Shown piece by piece: positions 20,378 through 32,285 of a stretch of DNA of 64,000 nt. Under the pieces are notes generated by a model, which saw only the letters and a program-made list of their open reading frames with translations, was not told where the DNA came from and did not search any database. Made by a program: the position numbers and the translations under genes. Numbering within the stretch: position 1 is the stretch's first letter; every line of letters begins with the position of its first letter. The DNA lies in NCBI RefSeq assembly GCF_027580225.2, contig NC_073352.2, positions 4,466,501 to 4,530,500 of the forward strand, given 5' to 3'. The stretch comes from Misgurnus anguillicaudatus. Taxonomy: Eukaryota > Chordata > Actinopteri > Cypriniformes > Cobitidae.

Positions 20378-20972
20378 GGCGGGTGGTGGGGGGTTAAAGC
20401 TATTTCATGCATTCTGACTTATTAACACTGTTTAAGTATTTTAGTATTTTAAGTTTAAGTATTTCTGTGCCTAATGCACTTCGCCAGGGTTCGTACAAGT
20501 TCGGAAAGTTTTTTTTCGAATATTAAAGATTTAAACGTAACAATCTTGCTTTATTTCTTTTATGGGCCATTTCAGTGCAGGAAGTACAGTGGAAGTCCTT
20601 ATAAGGACAAAATAGCACACACGCACACACCAACCAAGAGCTGACACGAAATCAATGTCATCAATGTGTTGTTGTTTGTGAGGGAAATTTAAGTTTGTTC
20701 AGATTCCCAGAGAGCCCAGCATTATGAAAACAATGGATGTAGTGTGCATGTGTGTTTGTTTAACGCTACATTTTGTTGAAATGGGGTGGTCCTAACTGGG
20801 TCATGAGTCACAGGCGGTAAGTAAAACTGCATCAAATGTCTGTGTGTTGTTGGCAATCAGCACATATTTTTTTTAGATTGAAAAAAGATTGATAAAAGGT
20901 TGATAAAAGCACTGGAGACCCAATTAAAGCACTTAAACATGGAAAAAGTCAGATTTTCATGATATGTCCTCG
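20378..20972 (+). mobile_element. Second, more decayed copy of the THAP-type element
   Basis: TTAA at 20374-20377 and 20973-20976 brackets a unit with GCATTCTGACTTATTAACAC, TATTTCTGTGCC, TGCACTTCGCCAGG and ATGAAAACAATGGAT, all shared with 7239-8013. The coding remnant near 20700-20815 ends at GGCG|GTAAGT like the first copy but is riddled with changes. The right end reads TTTCATGATATGTCC, absent from the first copy. Confidence 0.6.
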
Positions 20973-21124
20973 TTAAAAAATACTGGAAAGCACTAAACAG
21001 CTGGTTTGGTATTAATGCACAAAGTTAATTTGATGTCAGTAAACAGGGGTAATTGCCCTGCAAAAAATGACAAAAACAAGCAAAATTATCTGCCAATGGG
21101 GTGAGAAAATTTTGCTTAAATTAA

Positions 21125-22231
21125 AGGAATAGTCCATCTTCTTAAAAGAAAAATCCAGATAATTTACTCACCACCATGTCATCCAAAATGTTGATGTCTT
21201 TCTTTGTTCAGTCGAGAAGAAATTATGTTTTTTGAGGAAAACATTGCAGGATTTTTTTCATTTTAATGGACTTTAATAGACACCAACACTTAACACTTAA
21301 CTCAACACGTAACAACTTTTTTTCAACTGAGTTTCAAAGGACTATAAACAATCCCAAACGAGGCATAAGGGTCTTATCTAGCGAAACGATTGTCATTTTT
21401 GACAAGAAAAATAAAAAATATGCACTTTTAAACGACAACTTTTCGTCTAGGCCCGGTCCAACGCGACCTAACGTAAATGCGTAGTGAGGGAGGTCACGTG
21501 TTACATATATAAAACGCACATTTGCGGACCATTTTAAACAATAAACTGACACAAAGACATTAATTAGTATCAGTTGACATACAACAACACTGAAGAAATT
21601 ATTCATTGAATTTAATCAATTTTTTTAAGGTAAGTGGTTGCAATCAATTTATTTAAGCTACATTTAAACAAAAAAGATTAATAACGTAAAATAAAATATA
21701 AAACTTTTGTTTAAATGTAGCTTAAATAAATTGCTTGCAACCACTTACCTTAAAAAAAATTATTAAATTCAATGAATCATTTTTTTCAGTGAACGTAGGA
21801 ACGGTCCTCTATCAACACACTTGTAAACACTGGGGCGGAGTTTCGTCCTCTGTGACCTCTTGACGTCATGACGTATTGCGTGAGGTCACGCTGACGCTTT
21901 CAGGGCCGGATCTAGACGAGAAATTGTGGTTTAAAAGTGTATATTTGTTATTTTTATTGTCAAAAATGACAATCGTTTTGCTAGATAAGAACCTTATGCC
22001 TCGTTTGGGATTGTTTATAGTCCTTTGAAACTCTGAAAAACTGTTAAGTGTTGAGTTAAGTATTAATTGTTGGTGTCTATTAAAGTCCATTAAAATGAGA
22101 AAAATCCTGGAATGTTTTCCTCAAAAAACATAATTTCTTCTCAACTGAACAAAGAAAGACATCAACATTTTGGATGACATGGTGGTGAGTAAATTATCTG
22201 GATTTGTCTTTTAAGAAAATGGACTATTCCT
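21125..22231. mobile_element. 1.1-kb foldback element with about 370-bp inverted arms and TTAA target
   Basis: TTAA flanks both sides (21121-21124 and 22232-22235). The arms 21125-21500 and about 21870-22231 are near-identical inverses beginning AGGAATAGTCCATCTTCTTA and ending with the inverse TGGACTATTCCT. The arms include ACAATCCCAAACGAGGCATA and its complement, and they produce mirrored open frames starting MDFNRHQ that have no other support. A second palindrome occupies the centre. Confidence 0.92.
21600..21776. repeat. Inner palindrome at the centre of the foldback
   Basis: TTCATTGAATTTAATCAATT...GTAAGTGGTTGCAATCAATT on the left is mirrored by AAATTGCTTGCAACCACTTA...TTAAATTCAATGAA on the right. 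Arms are about 70 bp around a 30-bp AT-rich spacer. It is a separate palindromic unit, probably another insertion. Confidence 0.85.
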
Positions 22232-22442
22232 TTAAGTGTTTAAGAAAAAAGAAAAGTTTTAAAAAATATTTTGCTTGTTTTAAGTTTAAATTTACTTGCA
22301 TTGTATATTGTTTGTCTATAAACTAGACTTATTTTCTTAGGTCATTTTGCTTATCAAGAAAAAGCATCTTAATTTAAGAATTTTTAGATATTTCTACTGA
22401 AAACAAGACAAAAATACTAAGTAAGAAAGTCATTTTTTGCAG

Positions 22443-23920
22443 TGTGAGAGATTGTAGGACACTATTTCATGTCATCTTTCATGTCAAGATCTATTAAATA
22501 TCTTATCTGTGTTTTCTAAACAGCGAAAAGTAAAAAAATCCTGCATTTATCTCCTAAAAAAGACCATGGGAATCTCATGTATCTCCTGTATAGTTGTAAA
22601 TGTCTGTGATGTCTAAACCTTACATTTCCTCAGACATCGACGTCTGCAATTAAAAGTAAAAGATTTCTGCGTTTTTATCCAGTTATACTTAATTGCTGTT
22701 GGTCAACAATTGTCTCATTTGGGTCTATTTTTCACTCAACACCCTAGAATTGTGGTGGCAACTTTTGCACCACCCCAATTTTCTTTATTTTGATACCACA
22801 AGTGCTGCAGGAAAAACACTTCACATTTAAGATTTGCTTTTACTAAACTGACTTATTGGTTTTTTGTCGGTCAGTCTTTGCACTTTGATCTGTCTTCTGG
22901 ACAGTCTGCTCTAAAACCCCTGGAAGTCCCATTACTGAGCAATGCATTCTGGGATAGCATATCTGGCACTAGCTCCCTACTTCTGTGGAAAAAATCTAAA
23001 TTTAAAGTCTAAATTTACTATTACATTTTTGTTGTGGGAGCTGTAAGAATGGAGATGAATTTGAAGCTGAATGCAGTTTGGCCGGTAGATGAGATATGTA
23101 TGTGTTTGTTAATTCTCATAAGAGATCTCTTCTTCCATGCGCTCTCTCTCTCTCTCTATAAAGTTTATGAGCCATGACAACAACACTCAAGAGAAAAAGC
23201 AGAACCCACTGAAACCACGTCTGCTCTGCATCGCTCCTTAGTGGTCAGCTGCTGTAGATCGTGCTTAAAATTGCTGATGAGATAAAGACAAAAGTCTATT
23301 AAAAATGGAGAATGTTACGTTTTTAATATTATTGTTTCTATGCACAAATTAAAATAGGAAATAGGAATAATGATTAAGAAATGAATTATTTATTGTTTTT
23401 TCCTATTTTTGATTTGTGCATTGATACAAAAATGTGATTATGAAGATGTAATTTGTTTTTACGTTATAATTTTGCTTATTGTTGTGAGTTGTGATTTGTG
23501 GACCCTTAATTAAAAAATATTTTTTGCTGTGTATTATTGGGGGCTCCAAACTGCAAATGAGAGAATCCTGAAGCAGGTGCAAGCCACAGAACGGGTAAAA
23601 AGCCACCCGCTCCCGCAGCGTACGTTGGTGCACAACATCCTAAAGAACTGACTACATCCCTGAAGACTCAGTTCATTTTGTTATGTGTATTTTTACATTT
23701 AAAGATGTTTTACTATTTAAAAGCTGCACTTTTTTATTTAACGCTTAAAATATAAAAATTCAAAAGATTACTATAGAAAAACTCTGCATTAATCTGTGGC
23801 TTTGGCACTTTTAACAGTATACTTCTACACGTTAATATCCTAATATAATAATTTATTTAGCTATAATAATTGAGTAAATGCTTAACCGATTAATCGAAAA
23901 ATAATCGCCCAAATAATTAA
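22443..23920. other. limch1 intron, short (CT)n only
   Basis: A (CT)n run at about 23142-23158 is the only structured feature. No exon or bounded repeat was recognised. Confidence 0.45.
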
Positions 23921-24175
23921 AGGAACAGTATGTAAGAAATGTATATCAATTAATCATAAAATGGCCCTGATATGTCACTAGACATTAAGAAATAATTTTC
24001 ATTTCAAATACTGGCCAGGATATTGACATTTAAAAAGTGAAGTTACAGCTCTCAACTGATGTTTATGTTGTCATTTTGTGTATTGGCCACCAGTTGTGAG
24101 ATTGCAGTACCAGTTTTAGCCACAAGTTTTGTGATTGCAGTACCAGTTTTGGCCACAATCCTACATACTGTTCCT
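23921..24175. mobile_element. 255-bp MITE, TTAA target, TIR AGGAACAGTATGTA
   Basis: TTAA (23917-23920 and 24176-24179) flanks AGGAACAGTATGTA at the left and TACATACTGTTCCT at the right. It contains a direct repeat, GATTGCAGTACCAGTTTT, twice near 24101-24151. Non-coding. Confidence 0.88.
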
Positions 24176-24499
24176 TTAATCTAATCCCAACAAATTTTTC
24201 TATTTCTCTATTACGATTCTTTGTTTTACATTTGTGTGTCCATTTAATATTTTGTCGCTTTTTATGTACAACTGGAACCATTTTGACGAGTAGGTGAAAT
24301 CTGGATATTAAAATATGAGTTTATTTTTTAGTTACAGTAATTCTAAATAAGGATAAGATGGGCAGAGTTTAGTGAAGTGTCAGTTCTACATTGCAGAGGA
24401 TGATTTTTTTAAAAGCTGGCTGTCAAAATCCTGTTGTTTTTCATTTTTACAGCCATGTCACCCCCCATGTTATTTGTGGAAATACTGTATGGGACTAAC

Positions 24500-24698
24500 C
24501 ATCGCTGTAGCCACGGGCGAGCAGGCCGTCAGGCGAGGGGGTTTGACGGGAACGTGAGCCGATGGAGTCCAGGCTGTCGAACGAGTCGTCTCGCGTGTGT
24601 TTCGGTGGAGAGAGAGAGTCGCTGCGTTCGGACTCCCAGCAGTCAATGTAACCGCTGTCCCTTATGCTACGCTTCGGACTGTCCCGATCCTCTGCCTC
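24500..24698 (-). CDS. limch1: limch1 exon: start of DUF4757-type region
   Basis: 199-nt exon with acceptor TTTTATAG and the less common donor GTTAGT, phase 0 to 1. It encodes a Ser/Arg/Asp-rich stretch containing [19 protein letters not shown], a [20 protein letters not shown] motif, and an ending LLARGYSDG. This is the signature that separates LIMCH1 from LMO7 and marks the beginning of the conserved post-CH region. Many Ser-Pro and Arg-x-x-Ser sites suggest phosphorylation (inference). Confidence 0.96.
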
Positions 24699-25900
24699 CT
24701 ATAAAAAATGCACACACATAAACAACACATTAAAGTGAACTAAATCATTCCTATTCACAACCATGTGGTGACTTGTTTACTGGAGTCTACACAATTCTTA
24801 AGTGGCTTTTTCCTGCTTTTAAAGACTTACGGGAAATTTAGTGTAAATTGTAAAAGATATATATTGTTTTAAACAGATTATTTTTAGTAAACAGATTTAA
24901 TAGATTCTATTCACTTGGCTAAATCAAAATTACGACCACTAAATCATCCCGTTAACTAAACTGTATAGAAAAAAGGGATTTGTGCCAAAGGAAATGGATG
25001 ATGATGTAAAATAGAAAGCTGTTTATATAACCTTTAGGTATTAGCAGAAATATTCAATTAACCCTCCGCTGAGATCAATCCTAAAGAGATCCGTCAGTTT
25101 GTGACCATCTGAACAGATGGGGAAATATTTTCAAGGCAAAGGACACATAAAAGGATGGAAAAATGCATTGCAGTGAAGTGACATCATCGTCCAAATTGGC
25201 TGTGTCACATCAGCTGCTGGTAGCATCAGTCTCAAAGAAAACACCCAGTTTTTTCATGGTCCATACTGCTTAGAAATGTAACAATATGGTAGAAAAAAAA
25301 TCATTGTTATTCCCTTTCAGATCTTGAGTTTAGTTCTGGATGGGTCCGCAGGTCCTGACGAAATAATAACAGTCTCCTCCAATAATGACCTCAGGAATGA
25401 TGGACAAAGGTGCTGTTTGTTTCTTTAGACTCTAAATCTAAAGTTTGTCTTGAGCTCTTATTAAAAAACACATCATCAAGCCCAGCTTGCTTTCCAAGAT
25501 TAAAGTAAGATAGCAATGCATTATAAAATAAACAAAATCTTTTTACTTTTTCTGATTAAGTGGTGCTTTCATATGCAAAGCTCACCACCACCACCACAAT
25601 GCTATGGTATTTTGTGGGGTTACCAGAGTAATGGTTGCTAGGTTTTGACTTCCTGTCATTTGAGCCTATCCCTAGTTACCTAGCTCTGGTATGGTTCTCA
25701 GGGATTATTTACCAGTGCAATTTTGGTTTAACTTATATCAGATGAATGCTTCAGGATAAGTCCAGTATAAGCACATTTATTTGCAAACAGCACTAATGAC
25801 ATTAAAAGAACAAAGCACTGAAGCTATTTTGACATTTATTTAATACCTACTGTGTGTCTTTTGTTGATGCAGGAATTTAGAAATGTGCGAGGTTCTTTAC
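24699..25900. other. limch1 intron, nothing recognised
   Basis: 1.2 kb between two CH/DUF4757 exons, with no bounded repeat or exon candidate. Confidence 0.4.
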
Positions 25901-26011
25901 CTTTCTCATCTGTGACAGCAGCCCTTCAAACTCATGCAGGTCCAGGGTGGGCCCGTTATATGTAGCGCTGCTATTGGCTGCTCGACCCAGCCAAAAGATA
26001 GTGATCAGAAC
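25901..26011 (-). CDS. limch1: limch1 exon: CH domain, C-terminal part
   Basis: 111-nt exon (37 codons, phase 0 to 0) with acceptor TTCCTTCAG and donor GTAAAG. It encodes [20 protein letters not shown] followed by [17 protein letters not shown]. This is the last helix of the CH domain (I-x-WLG) plus the FEGLL-x-QMRK extension of LIMCH1. Skipping it would keep the reading frame but remove the C-terminal CH helix. Confidence 0.95.
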
Positions 26012-26371
26012 CTGAAGGAACACAGTCAGTTCAACAAAAGAAAATGGAAAAAAATGACACTGTGCTGACAGTTATGTATGAGGGTGTGAGTTGCTGTGTC
26101 TGTAACAAATCGTTTGATATGTAAGGAGTACAAATACATTTTTATGAAAATGTGCAGCGTTTAAATATTCAAATTCATAGCAGTGGGCATTAACTTCTAA
26201 GCCTTGAATGGGGTATTGTTACCCCACCCCAATATTTGTATTCTCCTAATAGTCATGAATTTAATTTCCATGAGATCATTGAGAAGTTGGAATAAAAGAT
26301 AGCACTTCTAAATGATGATGTTTTTATGACAAAATATCTTGCTAACTTTATAAGTGGACAAAAAAAACATA

Positions 26372-26412
26372 CAAATAAAAAATAAAATAATAAAATAAAA
26401 TAAAATAAAAAA
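26372..26412. repeat. (AAAAT)n microsatellite
   Basis: About eight units of AAAAT/AAATA. The rest of 26012-26615 is plain intron. Confidence 0.85.
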
Positions 26413-26615
26413 TATACATAATACCTTAGTGTGTATGCATTTTAATGAGCATATTTAATTTTGTATTTAATAATGATGTAGCAGATGCCATTACCATACC
26501 ATTATTCATACACAAAAATTGCTTATTCAACTCTACCAAACATGAAAGCTTTGTGCATGCAATAAAGCAAAATTTACACAATACACAACATTGTCACTGT
26601 AGTTTTCTCTACTTT

Positions 26616-27029
26616 CAGGGTGTCCCGCAGCACTTTGCAGTTCGGGCGGCCCGCCTAAGCTGGGAAACCCTACCGCCTTAACTAGGTCGTCCAAAAAAAG
26701 AAGTCTTTGCGCTATCTATCATCGTTCCCCAGACGTTCTACAACATCTGGTTAAGGTTGTGTTTATTAACCCTTTAGTTTTACTTCATCACGCAGCTATT
26801 CTCATTAAAGGTATTTGTTAAAAACATTTAATTCATTGAACATTTAATCATTAATAATCTAGTATGTGTTAATTTTCTGTCATAGTTTCTTCAAAATTAA
26901 GTTTTATTTGAGTGTTTTAAGGAAAAATATTTTCATTTTCATCATGATGCCCCACCCCTTTGATTGCCACGCCCCCATGCCCACCCAACCCTACCACCTT
27001 AACTAACAAATTTTCTGCTGGAAACCCTG
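26616..27029. mobile_element. hAT-like MITE with 5-bp target duplication ACTTT
   Basis: ACTTT at 26611-26615 and 27030-27034 flanks CAGGGTGTCCCGCAGCA at the left and TCTGCTGGAAACCCTG at the right. The right part of the interior repeats wording of the left part (AACCCTACC...CTTAACTA twice). Non-coding. It lies only 45 bp upstream, in plus-strand order, of the 31-nt microexon. Confidence 0.75.
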
Positions 27030-27078
27030 ACTTTCAAAAGTAGAGACCCGAATAAATACTTTACTAGATTTTACTTAC

Positions 27079-27109
27079 ATTTTTTAACTTCCTGTTGCCG
27101 TCTTGGCCT
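27079..27109 (-). CDS. limch1: limch1 31-nt microexon: CH domain
   Basis: 31-nt exon between CTCACAG and GTAAGT. The first base completes the Lys codon from the previous exon, followed by GQDGNRKLKN, ending in phase 0. The RKLKN ending is conserved in the family and leads straight into [10 protein letters not shown] in the next exon. Mammalian LIMCH1 and LMO7, as I recall them, have about five more residues here (an RVTVK-like stretch), so this CH domain looks slightly contracted. Both borders are good splice consensus, and no alternative in-frame upstream acceptor was found within 15 bases. Confidence 0.85.
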
Positions 27110-27393
27110 CTGTGAGAGATGAGAGAGAGAAGAAGTGCACTTAATTGGTGTTAACTTTAAAAATCAAACCAATCAAATAATGAACAGGTGACACAATGAT
27201 GAAAATACAGTACAGCATCCTCAAAAGAAAAACAACACCACAGGACTTTCTGTTTTTCTTTTTTACAAACTCGCAGACTTGTAAGTGAAATTTTGTGTCT
27301 ACTGAACTCTGTGCTTTCTGTATTTCTTAACTGTGCCTCTGTGACTTAAGATGGAAATATACGGGACCTTACAGTTACAATACCACGGTTTAG

Positions 27394-29115
27394 CAGAGGT
27401 GTAAAGAGTAGCTGAAAGCCCTACTTGAGTAAAAGTACAAATTCCTTACTGTAAAAATTACTCCACTACAAGTTACAAGTCACCAATTTAAATACGACTT
27501 GAGTAAAAGTATTAAAGTAACCCAATTTAAAAGTACTCAAGTATTTTTACTCGTACTGAATGTTGGCTCAAAGATGCACTAGTCATCAACACAAAGAGAC
27601 GTTGTAGGTCAGTGAAAAACAAGAAAGTTTATTTATGAGGTTTTATTTCCTAATATAGAAAAGAAATCAAACACCTGGCAGAACAAACACAGATTAAACA
27701 TAGTCATAGTCTTTTGACTAAAATTTAATTAAGTTTTAGTAATATTTTTGTCATCTGAATTGATTTAGTTTTAGTCTAATTTCATTCAACTAAATGCCAT
27801 GAGATTTTAGTCTAGAAATCTACATTAATTTTAATTTAAACCCATTTAATTTTAGTCTAGTGTCATTGTGTACTTGAATGTGCCATGCTGAAAAATATAT
27901 AGCCTAACTTTGTGATATAAATATATGGTAACACTTTACAATAAGGTTCATAAGATAACATTAGTTAGCTACATTGGTTAACATGAACTAATAATAAACT
28001 GCACTTATACAGCATTTATTAATCTTTGTTAATGTTAATTTGAACAATTACTAATACTTTATTAAAATCTTGTTAACATTAGTTAATGCACTCTGAACTA
28101 ACATGAACAAACAATTAAAGTTTAACAAAAATAAAATGACACTAACAAAAATATGATAATGCATATTAAAAACGTGAAGTTGTTCATTTGAAAGATTAAT
28201 TGTAAACACATGTAGTACGTAACACCACTATCTCACATTAAATGCACTACATTTCTTCCGTCATGCATCCCTCTTTACAGTAAATACATTACAGCATACT
28301 TGATTAAATGTGAGGACAGTGAAATTGTACACTTATTATCAATCTTATAATGTACTTAAGTTACTCGGGCAATCAGTACAGGACCTCGCTGGTTTATTTT
28401 GGCTTATATAGTAAGTTATACCAAGTTATGTAACTTACCAGCTCAGGTTAGCTGATAAAGTAGCATCAGAGTATATAAAACATTTGTGCTTGCCTTTGAT
28501 TTGCGGGATGACCCGATCCTGCGATCGCGCTTCACTTTTGTTTTGATTGTAGCATCACATGTTTAACAAAGGGTCCCTTGACTGAAGCAAATGTGATATG
28601 CATCCATATGTTTGCTCTTTATCTCTTCTCTCAGACCAGACGCGAACTTTTCTCTACAGTTTATGACATACATACGCAGCACGCAGATGTCCCGCTACGG
28701 TGGCTCAACGCAAGCCATTCAGCGTTTGACATTAAAGTACCGCGAGACCAGACATCTCCATATGCATTTGATTCGGTCTTGCAGTACTTTGATTTCATAC
28801 GTTTGCTCTGCGCAGCGCCAAATGAAGTCCCTCAGTTGTGTGCGTGCGTGTAACCTCGCGATCACAGATTCTATCCATCATCACCCTCTGACACTTTCGT
28901 CTCGTTTTTATTTGACGAATAAACAATGTAGCGAGTAACGTTAAGTGTCATTTCAAATGTAGTGGAGTAAAGAGTACAAATACCCAATCAAAAATGTAAT
29001 TGAGTAGAGAGTAAAAGTTGCCTATATTTTTGATACTCAGTACAAGTACAAAGTAGCCCAAAAAATACTTAAGTACAGTAACGAAGTACATTTACTCAAG
29101 TACTTTACACCTCTA
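27394..29115. mobile_element. hAT element with perfect 8-bp target duplication CGGTTTAG
   Basis: CGGTTTAG at 27386-27393 and 29116-29123 flanks CAGAGGTGTAAAGAGTA and, at the right, ACTTTACACCTCTA. Subterminal ACTTGAGTA/TACTCAAGTA motifs occur on both sides. It is 1722 bp. I found no BED or catalytic exon; the open frames near 28578-28938 show no recognisable domain. A fragment of another repeat (GGTAACACTTTACAATAAGG, about 27927-28120) is embedded. Confidence 0.93.
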
Positions 29116-29275
29116 CGGTTTAGACGGTTTAATTGGATGCAGGCACGTTGTCACAACGTCTGAGCAGAACTTAACTTTCACTCTCAGTTTGTTTAATAGA
29201 CTGACTAGTGGCTAAACTGAACGCTGGAACAAATACCTTGACGAAAATAACAAATGTTTTTGGTTCAGAAATAAA

Positions 29276-30073
29276 ATACTCTAAAAGGATTCTGTTGTTA
29301 TTGATTATTCGCAGTTTACCTGAAGTTAAGTTTGTTCCACAAAAGCTGTTTGTTTATGTCATTACTGCTGAAACCGACTATACACTTGAACAAACTCATC
29401 ACAATTACTTTCCACAACATTACAAGCAGGTGGATGGATTTAAACTTTGCCGGTCTGTTTTAAGATGTTAAGTGAAGAGTCTGGATTTTGCATTGTGTTG
29501 TATTTTTAGCATCTTCCACCATGAGCATAACATTTTTAATACAGCACGTCAACTAATAAACAATTTTTTAGCATATCACAAACTAAAAATGAACTTTTTA
29601 TTTTTATGGGCTTTTATTCGTCGCTTTGAAGAAAAGCATCTGATAAATGCCTAACTGCAAATATAGAAAAGAGGAAGTACAAGAGATAGATGGGGGACTG
29701 CTTTTCTTCATACCACATGACAGATTCCAATACGTATTAGATCATCTGATCTGATAACAGCTTCAGTCACTCAACTTCTCTTTTTCTTCACCTGTCATAA
29801 AAAGTTCACTCTTTCCATCAACAAGCAGAATATCTTCATACCTCACTCATTTTATAGATCAGTCTGTAATCCAATGGAAAGACTGATGACACAGACATGA
29901 GAGAGAAAGAGAGAGATACCAGAGACAGGCCAGTACAGGTGCGAGGTAGACAGCACACAGACACATGTAAATATTCTGAATCTTTTTTAATGAGTGGCAA
30001 TATATTATACGAGACTGTGCTATTTTGTGTTGAAGTGCAAAGTGATATAAAATATGCAACACAGTCTCATGTC
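29276..30073. other. limch1 intron, nothing recognised
   Basis: No bounded repeat or supported exon. A short GA-rich stretch lies near 29899-29916. Confidence 0.4.
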
Positions 30074-30502
30074 GTGCAATACATATGCCAAATTCCAATA
30101 TGGTGTGCATATGATATGCCAGTCCTTCCCATTAACTAAATTGCGCATCTTTTTTGTCATTATATTTATTGGTTTCTCCGATTTTTTTTTTATTATTATT
30201 TAAATCATTTTCACTTGGGTTTAGGGTTAGATTTAAGATTTGCTTAAGAAGGTTATTTAATATACAGGTTTTCCATGTTTTTGTCTATTTTTAAGCCATG
30301 GTCGCTTGAAGTTGGGGTTAGAATTGGGGTTTGGGTTAGTTGTCATTTTTATTTCTAACCCTAAACCCAAGCAACAGTGGTTAAAAAATAGCAAAAAAAA
30401 TTTGAGAAACCAATAAATAAAACGACAAAAAAAGATGAAGTGAATGGGAAGGACTGGCGTATCATATGTACGGCAAATTGGAATTTGGCATATGTATTGC
30501 AC
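30074..30502. repeat. 429-bp foldback with arms of about 160 bp
   Basis: The outer arms GTGCAATACATATGCCAAAT...CAGTCCTTCCCATT (30074-30133) match the inverse of 30443-30502 at about 55 of 60 bases. Pairing continues inward through ATTTATTGGTTTCTC / GAGAAACCAATAAAT and CTTGGGTTTAGGGTTAG / CTAACCCTAAACCCAAG. A transcript would form one long hairpin. Confidence 0.9.
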
Positions 30503-30927
30503 AATTTTCACACTTCGTGCCATTTATACGCAACTCTGAAATATGTTATCTGAGTTTGTCACACCACAGAAAATTGTGTTATTAAACATCCAGACAAATG
30601 TGAAAAAAACCACCAAGTAAGTAAAATAAGTTATCAAAATATTGGAAAAATAGGCAGGATTCTCTCTATTTTCAAATACAGCTACAACCTGAATGGATGC
30701 TTGCATTTGTGTTATTGGCGGGGCCATGCTCTGTGTTATCAAGCCACAGTTTTAGCTCCAAACAAATAATCCTGAACACGGAAATGTGTTCTTTAAGGTT
30801 GTTAATAGACACAACACTTAAGATGTGACTACATTCACAATACAGCATAACCTTGAATGTATCATTTCTCGTTTAATAAAATTTCAAAAGATTTGATTCG
30901 TCAATAGCCATCTGACGTCTTTACTAA

Positions 30928-32196
30928 GGCCATGTTTACATTAGAGCATTTGCGTTTTAAAACGGCATTTTAAAATGAAAACGATCCTCGTTTATACTGG
31001 CATTTTTAAAAGAATCTTCATCCACACTATACACCACCATAAACGCATGAAACATGACCAATCACGTAACTGAGCATGCGCATATAAGTGTAAAATAACT
31101 TATTACTCTAATAATAGCTTATCTTTGCACGTTTACACAGCCTAGGGGTGTGCGATATTGACAAAAAGTCATACATGGGTCCTTTGCTGGCAACTATAAC
31201 AGACACTATTTTTGAACCTATAAAAATGTGTTTGGGAAAGTCTTATATTGTTCTATTTCCCCCCTACAACATATTAATATAATTAATAGGTTAATTTTGA
31301 TTTTATAACTAAACAGAAAGGTCTTTATGATTTAAAAAGAAAGCATTCAAGTGAACAGTACTAAACAGTAGCGAACTTGAAGCAAACTTTAATCAAACAT
31401 AGTAAGAGGTGAAGTATTGCTTTAGCCTACCAGAAATGCTTATTGCATTAATTTTTAAAAGTGTGCGAAGTCCGTGCACGTCCTCCGCTAGCAACACACA
31501 AATAGCTAAAAGCGCAAGCGCCTAAACGAGCATTATATTAATGACGTTGAGTTTATTGTTTTTATTAATTTATATTCACAAAACTTATCAACAAAACATC
31601 GATTAAAATTAAGAGACCAATTATCTGAAACGAAATTCATTTTAAAGTAGCAAACAAAACTTACATTAAACTGGAAAATAATGTCGGACCCATTACAATT
31701 CTCCCTTCATATTGGCCTTTGCAACGCCTATATGGCGTATAAAATTACAGTCTATCTTTCGTAAGCTAACTAAATTTAAACAAAACATAAACACATTAAA
31801 CCCAACAATACTCAAACATTAATATAAAACAGACATTATCTATAAGGATACATGTTAAAACAATCCGATATAGCGTTTATAATAGCTGGTTGGTAGATGT
31901 TTACTATTTTTAGCAAAACCTCCGTTGCAAACCAACATTTACATCAATAAAATAATTTTTACTTTGAAAATGATGCGCTGTCATGTTAACATCAGCTGTT
32001 CGTTTACATAAGACTCCGTCTACGTTCATTTACACTCAGAGCAACGTCTGAGTTCTCAAACTAAAACAGGGTCTTCAGCGTTTGCGAACGAATCCGTTTA
32101 TGAGGGTCGAAAACGGTGATGTAGTGTAGATGAAAGGCGTAAACGTAGCAAAAGTAACGTGTTTTAAAGCATAAACGCATTAATGTAAACATAGCC
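30928..32196. mobile_element. DNA element with TIR GGCCATGTTTACAT, TAA flanks
   Basis: GGCCATGTTTACATTAGAGC at the left and TAATGTAAACATAGCC at the right are inverse, each next to TAA. Subterminal sequence is rich in GTTTTAAA/CGCAT words. The interior around 31143 (GGGGTGTGCGATATTGACAA) looks like a fragment of a different repeat. Non-coding. Confidence 0.65.
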
Positions 32197-32285
32197 TAAG
32201 TGCTGATGCAAATTTTTATTAGTGTGCGGAATGTTTTTACTATGTAAGTGAACAGGTGTTTTGTGTCATAGCTGTTACTGTCCCT

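Larger units (their letters stand above)
21058..22442. mobile_element. Outer MITE (TIR CTGCAAAAAATGAC) hosting a TTAA foldback
   Basis: CTGCAAAAAATGAC at 21058-21071 is the exact inverse of GTCATTTTTTGCAG at 22429-22442. The outer arms, about 60 bp left and 200 bp right, have AAAACAAG/CTTGTTTT motifs. The element is interrupted by the foldback at 21125-22231. Confidence 0.75.

Noticed and set aside
21266..22090. Mirror open frames beginning MDFNRHQ on opposite strands
   Set aside because: They arise from the two inverted arms of one foldback element and have no splice or domain support.
28578..28938. Two overlapping open frames inside the 27394-29115 hAT
   Set aside because: No BED finger, hAT dimerisation motif or other domain is visible, and codon usage looks random.
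30218..30236. GGGTTTAGGGTTAG as an interstitial telomere repeat
   Set aside because: Only about two degenerate units, and they form part of the foldback stem with an inverse partner at 30356-30374.
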